This document shows, in pieces, positions 9,501 to 18,873 of a stretch of DNA of 64,000 bases. The notes under the pieces were generated by a model that was given only the letters and a program-made list of their open reading frames with translations, did no database searches and was not told where the DNA came from. Source of the DNA: Symbiodinium natans. Lineage: Eukaryota > Sar > Dinophyceae > Suessiales > Symbiodiniaceae. The translations under genes were made by a program, and so were the position numbers. The number at the start of each line of letters is the position of its first letter. Positions within the stretch are counted from its first letter, which is position 1. The stretch lies in assembly GCA_905221605.1 (NCBI GenBank), contig CAJNDS010002433.1, positions 1 through 64,000 of the forward strand, given 5' to 3'.

Positions 9501-12500
9501 AAGACTCGAATCCCAGATCCATTAGCACCGTGAGGTCCTACATAGAGTGCCCTCACCAAGCGCTTTCCGCGGTGCTCTGGGTAGTCCTTCTGAGGCTTCC
9601 CAAAGCCCACAACCCCAAACTCACAGCTCTTCACTGGCTGAACTGTCGACCCACGCAGTCTCTCCAAAGGCGTGCTGTGTTCCTTGGACACATGAAACAA
9701 GTTATGCATCCTCACAGAGTACCTCATGGCCTCAACAAACAGATGGCTCCCTAGAGGCAACTTTTCACCTACACGCTCTTCTAAGCCCAGCCAAACAGAC
9801 CAGAACGCTTCTTTCACAAGGCAAACATGGCGTTCAACAATGCCCTTCGCTTGAGGTCTGTTTATCGCGAACGGGACCCAGTGCATTGACCTCCCCCCGA
9901 ATGTCCGGTGTTTCGCTGCATTGCGGAAAACACTCTCGAGGAGATTTTCTTGGTCCCCGTGGACAACAATGTCCAATCCACTCAATCCCATTTCCGTAAA
10001 GGCTTTGCAAACCGATACAGCGGGCACTTCATCCTCAGGTCCTAAGACCACGGTATGTATGTACCCCGACACCACATGAACCATGAGAAGGAAACGAACA
10101 TTCTTTCCGAAAAATCCAAAGTCGACTTGCAACTCTCCGGGTCCGTGGTGGTGTTTCATGTGCTTCCTACGAGCCGGCACTCTCCCTCTAGCGCTTTGAC
10201 ATGTGTCACAGCAACTAAGATAAGGTTGGTGGCCCTTATTTCGGTGCGCCTTCAGCCGCTCCGAGGTCAAATAGACCGGAACCTCAGGATCCAGAGCATC
10301 GCTCACCACCTCCGGGGAACTCAGGGCACCCGGTTCACCTGAGGGAACATTCTCCACACGGGGTTTCTTTCGAACATCGGAGGGCCTAGGGGGTTCACTT
10401 CCGCTGGGTTTCGCAAGTTCAGCTTCCAACGGATCAGGAATCAACTCTTCCTCCGACTCCGAATTCACAACAACCGGGGTCGGCAAACCAGCAAGCATAC
10501 GCAGGGCCTCAGAACGTGCCACGGCCTTCTTTTGCTCGGACCCCCGCAGGGACCGAAGCCCACACAAGGCCCACTTCTGAAAGGCACGCCAACGTTTCAT
10601 CATTGGCCCTTTTGCTTCCTCGCCCGTAGGCTCAGCTTTCAACTCACAAACAAGCACGCCACGCAAAAACAACAGGCGGCGCACAACACTCCAAGACCTA
10701 CGTGGCACACGTCCTACCAAAGTTACACGCACAAACTTCAGCCTACTCCTACGGCGCACACTCAAAAGCTGCACGCACCTACGCAGCCAACCTCTGAAAA
10801 CCAAACCCAGAACCAACCCTAAAGCCAAGGCACTGCTTCCTTTCCATGAAGACCTGGGCACAGAGGGACAGTGTGCAGACCCATTCGCGGCAGGCAGGCT
10901 GCACTCACAGTCACCTACCAAGCACTCAAACGCTCCTACCCTACCTCCTAATGCACATACCCAGTCTCCTACTGCAAACAGCAGGGCTTTCAGACCTACT
11001 CCTACCAATTTTGTGCATTGCAGCGAAGATCGGAGCAACTCATGCCCGGCTTTTAGGCCCTCAGGGCCCATACCCAAGCATATCAATCCATCTCGGAGCC
11101 CGAGTTTCCCACATCCGAATTGTCCATCGGTGGATTTGGAACCACCATACTCGTCTCTGCCGGCGGGGTCAAAGGAGAAGCGCTCCCCGGACTTCCAATC
11201 CCACCGACCATTGGCTCCCTTGGGACCTCGGAACTCACGTCCATAGGGGTCCCAGGGGCACCGAATGCCTCCACGGGCGTCATCGGCATCTCGACCTCCA
11301 TTGGAACCTCGCCCGCAAGCTCCCTCAATGTATCTGGGTGCGGTGTCGATGGAGGAGGTAGAGGAGGCGGAGGTATAGGCAGGCTTGCTTCCATAGGCGT
11401 GCCTGGTGCCCAAGATGGAGGAGGTAGAGGAGGCGGAGTTAGAGGCATGCCTGCTTCCATAGGCGTGCCTGGTGCCGAAGATGGAGCATAGGAAAAGACG
11501 GACGGCGTAAGCGGGGAAGGAGGGCTGAACGGCAAGAAAGCCGGAGGCCCTGGTGGAAAAGCGGGGCCCGTCGACGATGATGGAGCCACCTCGGCTGTTG
11601 CAGCTCTCTTCATGTCGGCATGCAATCGAATCATTGCCTCGGCTTTTGCACGCGCTTGGTTGAGCAAAGCCCACCCCGAAGGAGGTGGAGCTGGGGCACT
11701 TTTGTGAAGAGGCGGTGCCGTGCCGCCCGACGCGGATGGTGCAACATCCGGTATTATAGTTGGCGGTTGAGCAGCCAAGGTCACCCGGCGGTTGCTCTGG
11801 ACGAGCACGTCCGCCAAAAGCGCTCTCAAGTCGGCAGCCGGCACACGCTCGACCTTGAGCTCGTTTGGCAGAATACTTGCTAGCCCTGCCTCGAACAACT
11901 GGTATTGAGCAGGATGGCACCGCAACTCTCGAATCGCCTCCAGGTACAGAAGGAATTTCTTCAAGGTGAGCTGGATGCCAACCTGATTGTTGCGCCAGTA
12001 CCCCCTTTGCTCGCATGGAAGGTGCGGTTGGCGGATGGTAGCAGTCACATCGGCGACTACCACCCCCATGGTGGTCAAAACATAGCCATACCTTGCATAC
12101 TCTGCACGACGGTCGTGCACTTCGACGAGGGTGTCCGTCAAAACCGACTGGTCCACCGTCGGAGCAGCAATGGCTCGCAGCTCGGCAATGAGCATAGGTT
12201 GCTTCACCGCAATGCCGCTTGTATTGACCACCAACTCCTGTGTCTCCAACTCCCCAAGGCAGGCTGGAATCCCCAACAGCCGTTCGACCGAGCCAGGGGT
12301 CGAGGTAAAAAGGTCGATGTTTTGGAGAAGCTGCCTCGAAAGAGACAGCTGACCTTCCTCCTCGAAACGGTGCGCAAGACGAGCAATCATGCTCGTCGAA
12401 AAGGCTTCCACCTGGGCCACACTCCCACTTTGGGAGTTCACAAGACAGAGCGGAGGCGAGGCTTCCGGAAGCTCCATCCTTTCCAAGGTCCCTTACAAAG

Positions 12501-15025
12501 GCTCCAGGCTTTGAGCAAAACACTCCTAGAGCACACAACACCAGCAATGCTTTCAGAAACACTCCTGGCCAACGCAAAATCCGAAAGGCACACTTCCTCT
12601 CTTCCCTCTGTCCCAACAAACACTCAGGCACACAAGCGCTGGGGTGCAAGTCACTCCTACGTCCTACACGCAAGGCACTCCTACTCCTAATGCAAACACT
12701 CTGAGGCTGGAGCGGCACAGGCCCTACCCCTACGCACTCAAAACCCTTGTCTCCACAGCGTGTGTCCCTACTGGTTTGCTTCTCCAAAGACGTGTTGCTT
12801 GCAGACTTAAGCACAACAGCTGCGGCGGAACATAAAGCTTCAGCACAACATGCAGAGGGTGGGGTTTCCAGGTCTACTCCTACTTTCGCAACTGCAGCAT
12901 GCTCACATCCACTCAAACGCTCCTGAAAAACATGCTCATGCAGCTCATGTTCCCCCACATGTTGCTTCACTGAAAATGCTCGCAACAAAAACTTAAAAGG
13001 CGTCACCTCCAATGCTCTTCCTACGTTGGGCGGTGCCTTCTTCTGCACCTTATCCACTTCCATCGCGTCGTCGTTCGGGCTCCACCCCGGCTTGGGTGAG
13101 TCCCCTTTGCTTCTTCTTCCTTTCGGCTTTGCCTTGGTAGGGCCAATCTCCTTAGCCAACGCCCACCAGCTCCTGGCTTCACGAACCAAAGGCACCCACA
13201 TCGAGGAACCTCGTTCCGTCTGCTTCACCAAGCAGCTTGCTCCAGGCTCTGAGGTGAGCCAGGTACTCCATCCCGAAAGGGATGCTTGCCAAGAACTGAC
13301 TACGTTGAAACCAATCTTGCAAACCAAGACCTGTTGAAGCACTACGGGCCCCAACTTCCCAAACTTCACCCGAATGTCAACCAACTTGACACATTCCATG
13401 GGCGTATCGCTAGCACTCATGAGCACAGGAAGAGGTCCCGAATGCTCCTTGACGACTTCGTAAAAACCCAACGCACTCTCTGACAACACGTGGCAGGTGG
13501 CTCCACTATCAATGAGCCATGCGAAAGAGCTATTCCTAGAGGAGGACTGGTTCAGTCTCTCGATCTCTCCGTTCGTCATGGTGAGACGAGGGGGCTCAGC
13601 TTCATTGGGCTCATTAGTTCTTGTCCCCGGACCCAAGCCACTCAGATGATGAGACCGCATTGCCATCACCTGATCAGACTGCTCGTCTTCCACAGCTCGG
13701 CCCTTGGGCTTTCCTTTGTTCTTGGGCTTCCCCTTGGGCTTTCCACCCTTTCCTTTGTCTGTCTTCCCTTTGCCTTTGCCCTTCCCTTTAGGGCTCTTCT
13801 CTCGATTCTTGGAACCAGAAGGCTTTCCACCTTTCGGTTCATCCCTCTTCTTCCCTTTGCCAGAGCTCTTGTCGGGGCACTGCCAACTCATATGGCCTGA
13901 TTTGCCACAGTTCCAGCAGAGGCCGCGCTCCCCAACTGCATTCAGCGAACCAGCATCACACAATCGGGTTTGCTCCTCGTAGAACCGGATGCTTTCAACC
14001 AGTTCCTCCCAACTCCCAGACTTTCCATGCAGGACAACGTAATGCCTACACTCTGGGCTGACAGATTGAAGAAGAAGGGTTGAACGATCAGATGCTCCAA
14101 GCCTCAGTTCAGGGAACCGATGCAGCTTCTGGTCTACCTTCCCAAGCTCGTCCTCAAGGAAGCGGACGCAGTCAAGCGGTCGCTTGTACGAACTCGCCTT
14201 CGAAGTTAGGCGAAGGGCTTCATCTCTCACAGCAATGGCCTCCATGCGAGAGACAATGCTGAAGGTCTGGTGCATTTGACGCATCACCTCATAACCACAA
14301 GCAGCTTGTCCTTGACGCATCGACGTGCTTCTCACCAGTTCCATCCCACGTTCGAACTTCTGCAGACTTTGTTGCAGGTAGTAAAACAACCTTGCCGAAC
14401 GCGAGGCTACCGGAACTGCCACGTCAGACTGCTTGATCTCACGGTCATGCGTCATTGCCTGGCGCAACTCATTGACATAGTTGTCGTCTATCAACGCCAG
14501 CCAGGAAGCAAGCACCTCGCACCACCGATGGTACTCTTCCAGCTCTCTCACACGCCCTTTTCCCATCGACACATTATCGATGAGCGGCAATGCTGGCAGA
14601 TACTTCTCTGCACGGTTACTTCCAACATGCAGGTTCTGTGATGGCGCCGGTGGAGGAGAAGAAGCCTTTGCCGTAGGACTTCCAGCAGCTGCTGCACTTG
14701 AAGCACCCCCAAATGGGTTGCTCACAGCTGCCGACAATGCTTCCTGCTCACGTCTCCTTCTCTCGTCGGCCTCCATCTTTGCCACCAGAACTTGAAGTGT
14801 CTGTTGCTGATTCTGCATCATCATTTGCTGACTCTGCATCATCTGGACCATCATCTGCTGGAGTTGAGGGTCAAGTCCGACGACCGTGGCGGGTCCTCCC
14901 GCTGAAGCAGAAGCTCCAGGAGATTGTGTTGGCGGTTGGTGCCCGTCCTGGGCACCACCGGGGCCAAACAAAGCTTCGTCGTCTTCGTCTTCAGGCACAG
15001 GGGTCGACAGCCCGGGGTCAGCCAT
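6536..15025 (-). CDS. Copia Gag-Pol polyprotein with methyltransferase-like C-terminus
   Basis: One uninterrupted 2829-codon ORF starting 31 bases after the primer-binding site. Gag occupies residues 1-450: Gln/Met-rich coiled coil (52-100), capsid-like helices, a zinc knuckle Cx2Cx4Hx4C (C370-C383) and a KGKGKG tract. Protease shows DSGA at 506-509. Integrase follows a long insert: H/C zinc-binding region near 1585-1612, catalytic Asp near 1634 and 1690, and Glu near 1729 in GIVERH. Reverse transcriptase spans about 2080-2330 with YVDD near 2228. RNase H has DASW (2413), SSAEAE (2448), SDSE (2491) and NPADGLTK (2537). Residues 2560-2829 form an extra domain with an EVFC...ASPCTAGC...TQEWP pattern like cytosine-5 methyltransferase motifs I, IV and VI. 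Residues about 847-1314 look unlike protein and overlap a second ORF. The coding order is certain; the C-terminal role is inference. Confidence 0.95.
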   Translation of the reverse strand: MADPGLSTPVPEDEDDEALFGPGGAQDGHQPPTQSPGASASAGGPATVVGLDPQLQQMMVQMMQSQQMMMQNQQQTLQVLVAKMEADERRRREQEALSAAVSNPFGGASSAAAAGSPTAKASSPPPAPSQNLHVGSNRAEKYLPALPLIDNVSMGKGRVRELEEYHRWCEVLASWLALIDDNYVNELRQAMTHDREIKQSDVAVPVASRSARLFYYLQQSLQKFERGMELVRSTSMRQGQAACGYEVMRQMHQTFSIVSRMEAIAVRDEALRLTSKASSYKRPLDCVRFLEDELGKVDQKLHRFPELRLGASDRSTLLLQSVSPECRHYVVLHGKSGSWEELVESIRFYEEQTRLCDAGSLNAVGERGLCWNCGKSGHMSWQCPDKSSGKGKKRDEPKGGKPSGSKNREKSPKGKGKGKGKTDKGKGGKPKGKPKNKGKPKGRAVEDEQSDQVMAMRSHHLSGLGPGTRTNEPNEAEPPRLTMTNGEIERLNQSSSRNSSFAWLIDSGATCHVLSESALGFYEVVKEHSGPLPVLMSASDTPMECVKLVDIRVKFGKLGPVVLQQVLVCKIGFNVVSSWQASLSGWSTWLTSEPGASCLVKQTERGSSMWVPLVREARSWWALAKEIGPTKAKPKGRRSKGDSPKPGWSPNDDAMEVDKVQKKAPPNVGRALEVTPFKFLLRAFSVKQHVGEHELHEHVFQERLSGCEHAAVAKVGVDLETPPSACCAEALCSAAAVVLKSASNTSLEKQTSRDTRCGDKGFECVGVGPVPLQPQSVCIRSRSALRVGRRSDLHPSACVPECLLGQREERKCAFRILRWPGVFLKALLVLCALGVFCSKPGAFVRDLGKDGASGSLASALSCELPKWECGPGGSLFDEHDCSSCAPFRGGRSAVSFEAASPKHRPFYLDPWLGRTAVGDSSLPWGVGDTGVGGQYKRHCGEATYAHCRAASHCCSDGGPVGFDGHPRRSARPSCRVCKVWLCFDHHGGGSRRCDCYHPPTAPSMRAKGVLAQQSGWHPAHLEEIPSVPGGDSRVAVPSCSIPVVRGRASKYSAKRAQGRACAGCRLESAFGGRARPEQPPGDLGCSTANYNTGCCTIRVGRHGTASSQKCPSSTSFGVGFAQPSACKSRGNDSIACRHEESCNSRGGSIIVDGPRFSTRASGFLAVQPSFPAYAVRLFLCSIFGTRHAYGSRHASNSASSTSSILGTRHAYGSKPAYTSASSTSSIDTAPRYIEGACGRGSNGGRDADDARGGIRCPWDPYGREFRGPKGANGRWDWKSGERFSFDPAGRDEYGGSKSTDGQFGCGKLGLRDGLICLGMGPEGLKAGHELLRSSLQCTKLVGVGLKALLFAVGDWVCALGGRVGAFECLVGDCECSLPAANGSAHCPSVPRSSWKGSSALALGLVLGLVFRGWLRRCVQLLSVRRRSRLKFVRVTLVGRVPRRSWSVVRRLLFLRGVLVCELKAEPTGEEAKGPMMKRWRAFQKWALCGLRSLRGSEQKKAVARSEALRMLAGLPTPVVVNSESEEELIPDPLEAELAKPSGSEPPRPSDVRKKPRVENVPSGEPGALSSPEVVSDALDPEVPVYLTSERLKAHRNKGHQPYLSCCDTCQSARGRVPARRKHMKHHHGPGELQVDFGFFGKNVRFLLMVHVVSGYIHTVVLGPEDEVPAVSVCKAFTEMGLSGLDIVVHGDQENLLESVFRNAAKHRTFGGRSMHWVPFAINRPQAKGIVERHVCLVKEAFWSVWLGLEERVGEKLPLGSHLFVEAMRYSVRMHNLFHVSKEHSTPLERLRGSTVQPVKSCEFGVVGFGKPQKDYPEHRGKRLVRALYVGPHGANGSGIRVFVPIGIGKPPRLEIFSSFRAKDPVEFDKAALRDLRGNKEDPERPIKFDVPIDGPSPPLDSPNLPEGSLEFPVERTEPPALEGPEAMEEEGELDGYSPDFSDVPEETGMEVEPPGGVGLEDLDAPMDPGEDDAMEEGLTWLYEHGLRQLFDGPDLRVTTKIRKGDNVKEWFRMKFGGKKIWVHVPDNAVCEVSGKVLPRKHLEEGMRLELSELDAFGVATIIGEAEARKRATRRIHTTRWVLTSKPSATNPERVRARLVVRDYAFGSNPLADGIYSPTTSLEALRGVLAIHAVRGGTLLSADVSVAFMQAPVQGVECIRFPNGMYDEENKPLFAQLHKAMNGLRVGPLSWYLEFTSTLRKQFGFGETADPTVHHRLEKDGALTLVLVYVDDLIIFSQNPPVAKDLYAKLAKIYKMKQTGLLEPGKTGQLEFLGRVIARTTEHGPVFFGLKPGYLKSLGEEFGISGKGVKPVLGNLEREYRKKEAGTPISTEAYERYRRVLGKLMWASLTLPHLSYPVGFLGRYQSDPDSQAEACLRRVVRWVMALPEYLQRFSAEALEYPCCASETMLSGFVDASWNICSVSGAIVKWHGIMIKTFSRKQSVTALSSAEAELAALTEAAKESVYLSLLMETLLYGMPKGETGEFPIHLASDSEAALSISKMTGLLRRVRHLELRHRYLQELVHLERLILSFISGERNPADGLTKSPEELLLEHLLVACGLERVCEEDLQGLVVPEHLRERMEELEEVCEKLEKIPTNLAKYEPVARDLALGSVPLLVIEVFCSTDSALCRACARDRVAYIGITEKEDFLSKSTQMFLGEVLLCLLSRKPPQIYVHIASPCTAGCSYRFKNWHRPKFRHRWREQVKKHVASWKALGRLLEDRCKEILVTQEWPKNCGLWKEESYLKEKKRLGLNFGRVVDRCAFDGVFKRWFFATNREEWSEIFSGKPCDKSHQHVSLASVEETGIYPTKLGRALLRAAKVTLGLVGTPS
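11083..12486 (-). CDS. 467-codon ORF nested in the copia polyprotein, +1 frame
   Basis: The ORF lies on the same strand as the polyprotein but one base out of phase, covering polyprotein codons of about 847-1314. Its translation reads like real protein: residues 1-240 are a mixed, helix-rich domain with Leu/Glu/Arg balance. The rest is Pro-rich, with imperfect repeats around APGTPMEA and PPPLPPPS, ending in an acidic Ser/Asp tail. Over the same bases the polyprotein frame is a Ser/Gly/Arg/Cys-rich low-sense string. I recognise no family. It may be a captured host gene, an accessory element protein, or the real product of a spliced or subgenomic RNA. It starts at ATG 12486; no splice site was verified. 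Both frames staying open for 468 codons is the odd feature. Confidence 0.5.
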   Translation of the reverse strand: MERMELPEASPPLCLVNSQSGSVAQVEAFSTSMIARLAHRFEEEGQLSLSRQLLQNIDLFTSTPGSVERLLGIPACLGELETQELVVNTSGIAVKQPMLIAELRAIAAPTVDQSVLTDTLVEVHDRRAEYARYGYVLTTMGVVVADVTATIRQPHLPCEQRGYWRNNQVGIQLTLKKFLLYLEAIRELRCHPAQYQLFEAGLASILPNELKVERVPAADLRALLADVLVQSNRRVTLAAQPPTIIPDVAPSASGGTAPPLHKSAPAPPPSGWALLNQARAKAEAMIRLHADMKRAATAEVAPSSSTGPAFPPGPPAFLPFSPPSPLTPSVFSYAPSSAPGTPMEAGMPLTPPPLPPPSWAPGTPMEASLPIPPPPLPPPSTPHPDTLRELAGEVPMEVEMPMTPVEAFGAPGTPMDVSSEVPREPMVGGIGSPGSASPLTPPAETSMVVPNPPMDNSDVGNSGSEMD

Positions 15026-15056
15026 GGCTTCTAGTTTCTACGAGCGTGCTACACAC

Positions 15057-15068
15057 GCTCCGCTACCA
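15057..15068 (-). promoter_or_regulatory. tRNA primer-binding site
   Basis: On the element strand TGGTAGCGGAGC follows the 5' LTR without a gap. It starts with the TGGTAGCG used by Ty1 for initiator-Met tRNA, so a Met-initiator-type primer is likely. The exact dinoflagellate tRNA was not checked. Confidence 0.75.
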
Positions 15069-15465
15069 TGTGAAAACACAGCAGCGCGCTGAACCCTCTT
15101 TTCTCACGACTTGAGCCAAAGTCATAAGCCGGAGGCTTCGTCAATGAAACTCTTTACACACAGGTGAAAACTCTGCTCTGCCACGTGTTTTCCACAGCCA
15201 CAAAACAAACTCAAACGTCAGTGGGAGTTCTCGGGACCTACCCAACTACACCTAAAGCAAGCAAAAACGTGCACAGTCACTTCTACAGCTTCCAGACACA
15301 CATCCCTACAACTCAAGCACTTCAAAAGGCTTTCCCACTTAAAGCAGCACTCCCGTCGAGCCTCTCCAAGGCACAACTACGGAGTTCCTACAACTACACA
15401 CACACAACTCTGAGCCAGCATGCAGGACAACAAAGTTAACATGTCCTTAGACAGGAACTTTCACA
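15069..15465 (-). repeat. 5' LTR of the copia element
   Basis: The promoter-bearing LTR for minus-strand transcription; 397 bp, more than 98% like the other LTR by eye. I see no clear TATA box. The spliced-leader-like TTTGGCTCAAG (element strand) lies at 15110-15120, near the LTR/leader junction. Confidence 0.95.
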
Positions 15466-15470
15466 TCTAG
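15466..15470. repeat. Target-site duplication TCTAG, right copy
   Basis: TCTAG directly follows the right LTR and pairs with 6021-6025. The match shows that both element ends belong to one insertion. Confidence 0.92.
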
Positions 15471-18400
15471 AGCCATCAGACTTGCCACCGCGGTGGCCAA
15501 TCAGAACATTGAGCACTTTTGGTCCCTTTAACCTTAAATGGCCCGACACTACTGCTGGAATGGCTGTGTTCCTCTGGCGTGTGCTGCCCGCATTCCGGGG
15601 ACGTTGGAATCCATGCTCAGTAGGTGTTGTGCTAAGCCCTTTCCAATGCTTATCGTCAATGATCGACAGCCAAAAAGAAGCAGCAACATCAACTTCTTGC
15701 AAGGCCGCAAGGTCAGTAGTTCGCAGGAGAGAAACGCCAATCGTGCACCTGCGCCTCTGGTTTGTTCGCTTTCTCTGTCAGGTTCTCCATTGATGCGGAA
15801 GACACAGCTCCAAGCATCCAAATAAACAGCAACTCAAACAGCTTCTGGTTCAAGCTGCACTGCCATGGTACTCCAAGAAGTCTCTGGGCCTTGGCCAACC
15901 CGGCCGTTTTCTCTTGCCTTGCAAAAGAAGAATTCGTGCAACATTGGCAAACTCTAAGGTTCACTGCTCTGCTATGTACAAGTACTGGTGTTTTTCCAAT
16001 GGAATCGACTGGTTGATGCAACTTGTCGAACAGAGACACCCATCTGGGGTGAACGCTGCGGTGAGCCTAATGGAGCGGAGAGTCTCTTGCTTGAGGCTGC
16101 TTAAATGGTGGCTGAGTCGGACTGATTTGAAGGCCAACAGCCGCCAACCCTGGTTTGCTCCGCTGCTCATCGCTGGACAAGACGACACGTGTTTTGCGTG
16201 ACGTTACGGCAATGTAACCCGCCCTTCTGTCATCTTGGCTGAGTGCCGACTGGAACACTGCGGCGCTCTCTTCCAGACTGTGGGCGCTTTGTGTGGAAAA
16301 ATTTACCCACTGCCATGGCAGAGAGCCATTAGCACCTGCACTAACCTGGCCTTCAAGAGTCTTCCTCGTCTGTGCTTGGCTTGCGCTGTTTTGCCGCTTG
16401 CTTGGCTGTAAGTAACCTAATGGCTCTGATTGGATCAAAGCAGTTTCACTATGGAGATCCTTGCGCTTCGGCTTGCAAATGTGATGTAAGCCCTTCCATC
16501 TTCCCCTTTCTAATTGGGTCGGGATGTGATCAAGGCCTGCGTGAATGCAGCCAAGGAGCCTTGCGTTTCCCTTCTCTAATTGGGTCGGGATGTGATCAAG
16601 GCCTTCTTACCAACGTACCTCGTGGTTAGGATTTGGAGGGACCTGATGCAAACTGATGCGCAGGCCAACGCAAAAGCTGTGTGGCCTTGTGTGCGATGTC
16701 TTGACAGAGGGTCTTCGGTCGCCACCTTAAACTCTGTGCCTTGAAGGGTTTGGCAACGTGCTGACAACTCACGGTGGAATCGGTAGCTATAGCTACTTCG
16801 CAGTCAAGACTTGGCCTCCCCTCTGGCCGTCTGATGAGACTTTGCTTGTGCGCGGACATCTCACCAGGTGGGCGCAGCTGCAAGCCAGGGTGAGTGAAGA
16901 ACCTTTCGCTCGGGGCTGCTCCACTGGCTGACCTCGGTTCGAGTCGAATGATGTCGCACCAGTTGCTACATGATGGTGGTTTTGAGAATCTGGCAGTGTC
17001 GCATTTTGCGATTCCCCGCATGCTCTGTGCTATATGATTGCACCGGGACTTCAACGACGACTTCGAGTACTGAGTGCGTGGGGTTACCTAGTAGTTCAGC
17101 GCCTTGGCCTGCTTTGTTTCTTCTGTTTCTTTGGTTCTTGGGTGGTTGCGTGGTGTGTTTTGAGGTTTGAGCGCGCTGACTTCGTTTCACCTGTTATGTC
17201 GAGCCCAACAAGACCGGCCTACTGCGCTACTGATGTAGTAAAGAGGCGTCAGTCCAAAAAACAAAAAAAGTGCAAACGACTGCTATACTTGAGTGAATCA
17301 AAGAGACTCGCTTCCACACTGAAGTGCCAGACTGCTTAAAGCGCTTGCAAGCATGCACAAGATGCTACTGACCACCTGAGATTCCAAGAAAACCACAAGA
17401 CAAGCATGGACTATCTGGTCCCACTGGGTGCGAACATAATCCTTTAATGCTACAGAAGTACTCGAGCCAGGGGCCGAGCAGTCGGGTGTTGTGCCCTGTG
17501 CAAGTGACAAGATTTGTATCACAATCAGCCATACCCAATGTCTCACTCTGTTTTCAAACGAATGTGTCCTGTGCCCCTCATTCATCGTGGAGCTCGCTTG
17601 AAAGAGCTGATCGACCTTGCTTGCAAGAATGGCTGACGCGCAGCCTGACTCATCTGCTGGGCACTGACCAGCACGAGGAAACTTGTTCAGATGGGCAAGC
17701 TTGAGGCTTCTGGAGCATGACCATGGGAGTCTGGAGTGTTCCAAGAGATTTTCTCCAGGCCGTCGATTATAAGCGATGATTTGCCCACTTCCATCATGTA
17801 CGGTCAGGCTGAGCTCCAGCTAAGAGAGTTATCGGCGCGGCAATCGGTGACGCTCATGCTAGCGTGGTAAGTTTGTCCAGAGTGTGTGCAGCATGGAAGA
17901 GGAGGAAGCTTTTTTCCTTTGCCCACACTGCACTGAAGCCGAGCTGCATCTCTCGTCAGATTCATAAAGTGGCTGAGACCGGGAATAGATAATCACGAAC
18001 CACTTCTGCCACCGGAGCTGCTATTGCAAGTACGCCCCCTCCATGGGTCTATTGCGGCATTGGACGAGGCACCGCCGGTGGCTTGCTAACCATGCTTCAG
18101 AACGGATCAGCCTCGCTAACCGCTAACATTCTCCCTGACAAAATAACCGCTTCTGGTCGCGTTGGAAAGAAATGAACCTTCACGTATCTGTTGGAGCATC
18201 TGTTCTAATTGGCAAATCGGGCTACTAAGCCAACCCAACACCGTGTGCTTAAGACAGTGCGACGTAGTGCGCTGTTGGGTGGGATCGCTTCTTAGCAGAG
18301 TCCATGCAGCCAAGTCTATGTGTCGTTTGAGGAAAGTTCCCTCTGGCCCTGGGGCTGGAAGTGTCCCAAGCGGTCGCTTTGCCAGGTTGATGCCCGCTAA

Positions 18401-18480
18401 CGGCAGCGTGGCGCCACTCAAGCGCCCAATTGAAGTTGGGGCTGACTTCCTGGATAGGTGCCACCAATGGCATGAACATC
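15471..18480. other. Intergenic stretch right of the retrotransposon
   Basis: No gene recognised. A 27-base direct repeat, TCTAATTGGGTCGGGATGTG followed by ATCAAGG, recurs at about 16509-16535 and 16575-16601. The remainder is moderate-GC DNA with short ORFs in all frames and no domain. Spliced exons cannot be excluded. Confidence 0.4.
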
Positions 18481-18482
18481 GC

Positions 18483-18497
18483 TTTCTTCTTCTTCTT

Positions 18498-18527
<30 letters not shown>
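18483..18527. repeat. (CTT)n microsatellite
   Basis: About fifteen perfect CTT/TTC units. The poly-Leu and poly-Lys ORFs across it are artefacts of the repeat. Confidence 0.9.
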
Positions 18528-18528
<1 letters not shown>

Positions 18529-18873
18529 GCTTGGCTGCTCTGCTTGACATGGCGGGCTCTTGCTTTTACGTGCCAACCGGACATCCAGCTACTTCCGTAA
18601 CATTGAAGGAGAGAGGCTATCAATGCACGCTACGTCGCTCCAGCCGGTTCCGCTTCTACCTCTGCCAGCGAATGCGGAGGCAACCTTTTCTGGAAAAGGC
18701 AAGGGCAAGGGCTTCGGTAGCTGGAAGCGACAGATCACATGGGACGGCAAGGGCGCCCAGTTGCAAAAGCTCGCCAGGTCTAAGCTGTGGGGGGGTTGCA
18801 AAGGTTGCATTGGGTCCTTACGATCCTTAGTTTGCCACAGGGGGACTTGTCGAAAGCATTAAGAATTGCTTGA

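Larger units (their letters stand above)
6026..15465 (-). mobile_element. Complete Ty1/copia LTR retrotransposon (minus strand)
   Basis: A 9,440-bp element bounded by two LTRs (395 and 397 bp) that begin TGTGAAAG and end TTTTCACA on the element strand. It is flanked on both sides by the same five bases, TCTAG. The LTRs differ by only about three substitutions and one two-base indel, which points to a recent insertion. On the minus strand the order is 5' LTR, primer-binding site, a single long Gag-PR-IN-RT-RNaseH ORF, a purine-rich tract and 3' LTR. Integrase ahead of reverse transcriptase defines the Ty1/copia (Pseudoviridae) order. The main ORF has no stop or frameshift, so the copy could be autonomous. 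Unusual parts are a methyltransferase-like C-terminal extension, a long insert between protease and integrase containing a second ORF, and a short spliced-leader match within each LTR. Confidence 0.95.

Noticed and set aside
8903-9754. 283-codon plus-strand ORF inside the retrotransposon
   Set aside because: Antisense to the copia integrase-RT region, with no domain; a shadow of the real frame.
11083-12486. Envelope-like gene making the element a retrovirus relative
   Set aside because: No signal peptide, membrane anchor or cleavage pattern, and it lies between protease and integrase, not after RNase H.
16925-16950. Possible tRNA T-arm (GGTTCGAGTC)
   Set aside because: No matching acceptor, D or anticodon arms could be laid out around it.
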